Positions 61,907-64,000 of a DNA stretch of 64,000 nt are shown in pieces. The notes under the pieces were generated by a model, which saw nothing but the letters and a program-made list of their open reading frames with translations, ran no database searches and was not told the DNA's origin. Origin of the DNA: Acidobacteriaceae bacterium (GTDB lineage: Bacteria; Acidobacteriota; Terriglobia; Terriglobales; Acidobacteriaceae); the NCBI GenBank assembly GCA_003152695.1, contig PMAT01000080.1, positions 1,473 to 65,472 of the forward strand. Reading direction: 5' to 3'. The position numbers were made by a program, and so were the translations under genes. Position 1 is the first letter of the stretch. Each line of letters begins with the position of its first letter.

Positions 61907-62785
61907 CTAGCTCTGGGCCGTAACCGCGGCATCTCCGGCGAACTCCACATTGGGTTTCTGCGGAATGATGCCCGCCTGGTGGCCCATCTCCAGCAGCTTG
62001 GTGATTGCTGCGCGGCCATCTTTGCCGTAATCGAGGGTGCGCTCGTTGACGTACATGCCCACGAACTTGTCCGCCATTTGCGGGTCCAGGTCGCGAGCAA
62101 ACTGCATGGCGTATTGCAGGGCTTCTTCGCGGTTATCGAGGGCGTATTGAATGCTGTCGCGCAGAGCAGTGCAGCAGGCGTCGATCAGTTCGGGGCCGAG
62201 CGAGCGACGAATGGCATTGCCACCCAGGGGCAGCGGAAGGCCAGTCTCATCGCGCCACCACTTGCCCATGTCCAGGATGCGGTGCAGTCCTTCGCGGTTG
62301 AAGGTGAGCTGGCCCTCGTGAATGATCAGTCCAGCTTCGTACCTGCCCTCCAGCACTTTGGGAATGATCTCGTCGAAGGGAACGGTTTCGGTGGCGATAT
62401 CGGGCGCAAACAACTTGAGCGTCAGATACGCGGTGGTCATGGTGCCCGGCACGGCGATTTTGCAATGCGTAATCTCATCGAGCGGGATATTGTGCGCAGC
62501 CACGATCATGGGACCGTAGCCGTCACCGACGCTTCCGCCGCTGGGCGTGATGGCGTATTTGTCCTGGATGTACGGATAGGCATGAAAGGAAATGGCGGTG
62601 ATGTCGTAGAAGCCGTCCATGGCTTTGCGATTGAGGGTTTCGATGTCGCAAAGCGTGTGGGTAAACTTCACCCCCGGGACACGAATTTTGTTGGTCGCCA
62701 TGCCGTAAAACATGAAGGCATCGTCGGAGTCGGGACTATGCGCAACCGTGATTTCGCGAACGTTCTCGGTGGAATTGAGGTGCAT
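61907..62785 (-). CDS. mqnD: 1,4-dihydroxy-6-naphthoate synthase (futalosine menaquinone pathway)
   Basis: VAHSPDSDDAFMFYGMATNKI..FTHTLCDIETLNRKAMDGFYDITAISFHAYPYIQDKYAITPSGGSVGDGYGPMIVA. Confidence 0.9.
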   Translation of the reverse strand: MHLNSTENVREITVAHSPDSDDAFMFYGMATNKIRVPGVKFTHTLCDIETLNRKAMDGFYDITAISFHAYPYIQDKYAITPSGGSVGDGYGPMIVAAHNIPLDEITHCKIAVPGTMTTAYLTLKLFAPDIATETVPFDEIIPKVLEGRYEAGLIIHEGQLTFNREGLHRILDMGKWWRDETGLPLPLGGNAIRRSLGPELIDACCTALRDSIQYALDNREEALQYAMQFARDLDPQMADKFVGMYVNERTLDYGKDGRAAITKLLEMGHQAGIIPQKPNVEFAGDAAVTAQS

Positions 62786-62871
62786 AGAAATATTGACGCT
62801 GGGCTTACATTCGTGAGCGGACCTTCACAGCCTGTTCTGAGCGCCAAAGGGTCCGCGTCCAAGCTTCTTAT

Positions 62872-63441
62872 TTACAAACTGCGACGCAAACGAAGAGCGG
62901 CTGCGGCGGCCACGGTCACTTTCAGGAGCTCCGCAACCAGGAACGGATACAAACCGAAAAATGCAGCGCGCTGCCAACTGTGCGTCATTATCGCCAGCCA
63001 ACTGAGACCTCCGGCGAACAGTACCACCTCGGCAATCGCACCAGCCATCACGTTGCGCACAAATCCGAATGGCCCGCGCTCCACGATCCACCCTGCCACG
63101 AAGGCGACAACCGGGTATGCCCACAAGTAACCCGCCGTAGGACCGAACAACTGGGCCAAGCCTCCCGGACCAACCGGACTAAACACCGGCAAGCCCATAG
63201 CGCCCCACGCCAGGTACAGCGCGGCGGCGGCAAAACCGCGCCGGCTTCCCAGCGTAAGGCCGATCAACAACACTCCAAAGTTCGCCAGGGTCAAAGGTAC
63301 AGGGGTAAAGGGTAGAGGCAAAACCAGCCGGGCACAGACGGCGATGACGGCGCTGGCGCCAATCACGATGCCCGCCTGCTTAATCAAGCTGGAAGATGAT
63401 TCGGAGACATTTGCGTCGGTATGTAGTGCAGTTCTTAACAT
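62872..63441 (-). CDS. bioY: Biotin transporter BioY
   Basis: ARLVLPLPFTPVPLTLANFGVLLIGLTLGSRRGFAAAALYLAWGAMGLPVFSPVGPGGLAQLFGPTAGYLWAYPVVAFVAGWI. Confidence 0.94.
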   Translation of the reverse strand: MLRTALHTDANVSESSSSLIKQAGIVIGASAVIAVCARLVLPLPFTPVPLTLANFGVLLIGLTLGSRRGFAAAALYLAWGAMGLPVFSPVGPGGLAQLFGPTAGYLWAYPVVAFVAGWIVERGPFGFVRNVMAGAIAEVVLFAGGLSWLAIMTHSWQRAAFFGLYPFLVAELLKVTVAAAAALRLRRSL

Positions 63442-63468
63442 TTCTTCCTCGTGAATCGGACAACGTTC

Positions 63469-63642
63469 TTATGAAGTTTTCTCTTTGGTGGTGCTGTCCG
63501 CAGCGTCTTCAATTACTGCTCGCACCTGGGCATCCATTTGCTCCTGCCGGAGATGCCGCTTGACGCGAAAATGGATTGCCAGTGCCACGATGACGAGCGC
63601 TGCGGTGCACAGAACCAGAAGTGCAAAAAATAGTTTAATCAC
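63469..63642 (-). CDS. Small single-TM protein (57 aa), GTG start
   Basis: Below the ORF-track cutoff; MIKLFFALLVLCTAALVIVALAIHFRVKRHLRQEQMDAQVRAVIEDAADSTTKEKTS: TM helix then charged tail. Confidence 0.5.
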   Translation of the reverse strand: MIKLFFALLVLCTAALVIVALAIHFRVKRHLRQEQMDAQVRAVIEDAADSTTKEKTS

Positions 63643-63730
63643 CGAACCTCAGAATATCAGATCGGGAATAGCGGAACTCCAGATTGGGCGGCAAGGTGGG
63701 CTTCCTCTGACGGTTTTCGACTGCCAGCAG

Positions 63731-64000
63731 CTACACACCGACGGGAAATGGCTTGGCGCTGTGCTCTTCGCCGCGCTCGCGCACCAGGCTGTCAAAGCGG
63801 CCCTGAAGCAACGACATCAGGCCGGTGTACCAGTATCCGAAGACGAACAGGAACAAGAACGGTACCGTGATGTAGTTTTCATTGGCGATGGCGTACCAGA
63901 CCGTCAAGGCAAAATATGTGCCAATTAGCAACTCGATATATGGGACCCAGCCCAGACGCTTGCGATACTTCTTGGCCGCGATAGCTCTGTCTTTTTTGTT
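63731..64000 (-). CDS. C-terminal part of a multi-pass membrane protein (possibly glycosyltransferase-associated), truncated by window edge
   Basis: Frame open to the edge: NKKDRAIAAKKYRKRLGWVPYIELLIGTYFALTVWYAIANENYITVPFLFLFVFGYWYTGLMSLLQGRFDSLVRERGEEHSAKPFPVGV. Confidence 0.6.
   Translation of the reverse strand, partial: NKKDRAIAAKKYRKRLGWVPYIELLIGTYFALTVWYAIANENYITVPFLFLFVFGYWYTGLMSLLQGRFDSLVRERGEEHSAKPFPVGV

Overview
The window is a gene-dense, GC-rich bacterial chromosomal segment. Gene content and protein style (Oar-like TonB receptor with a carboxypeptidase-regulatory domain, Ser/Thr kinase with a PD40/WD40-like C-terminus, paired DUF507 proteins, BNR/sortilin-like secreted proteins, futalosine-pathway MqnD) suggest Acidobacteriota; this taxonomic call is inference. 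Main blocks: groES/groEL with a perfect CIRCE operator; M48 protease; GT39-like glycosyltransferase; OsmC; aminotransferase; purQ; dnaE; accA; a 2-oxoacid:ferredoxin oxidoreductase pair; tatB/tatC; S41 (CtpA-like) protease; a kinase; sugar kinase; cold-shock protein; MarR/azoreductase; queG; two DUF507 genes; a partial complex I cluster (nuoC-D-H-I-J-K-L-M-N); acyl-CoA dehydrogenase; murB; two divergent BNR/sortilin-like paralogs; bacterioferritin; a TonB receptor; radical SAM (SPL-like); mqnD; bioY. I saw no rRNA, tRNA, CRISPR array, transposase, prophage or recognisable defence island. The strongest signal not explained by genes is a family of degenerate heptanucleotide tandem arrays (approximate unit GYYRRNT) at ten intergenic loci, mostly starting within a few bases of stop codons and at three loci arranged as inverted pairs. 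Other repeats are REP-like palindromes, a dispersed GTCATYCCGAG..GAGGRATCTGCTTT element and a GCAAAATATT-headed array. Two genes each carry an apparent single-base frameshift.
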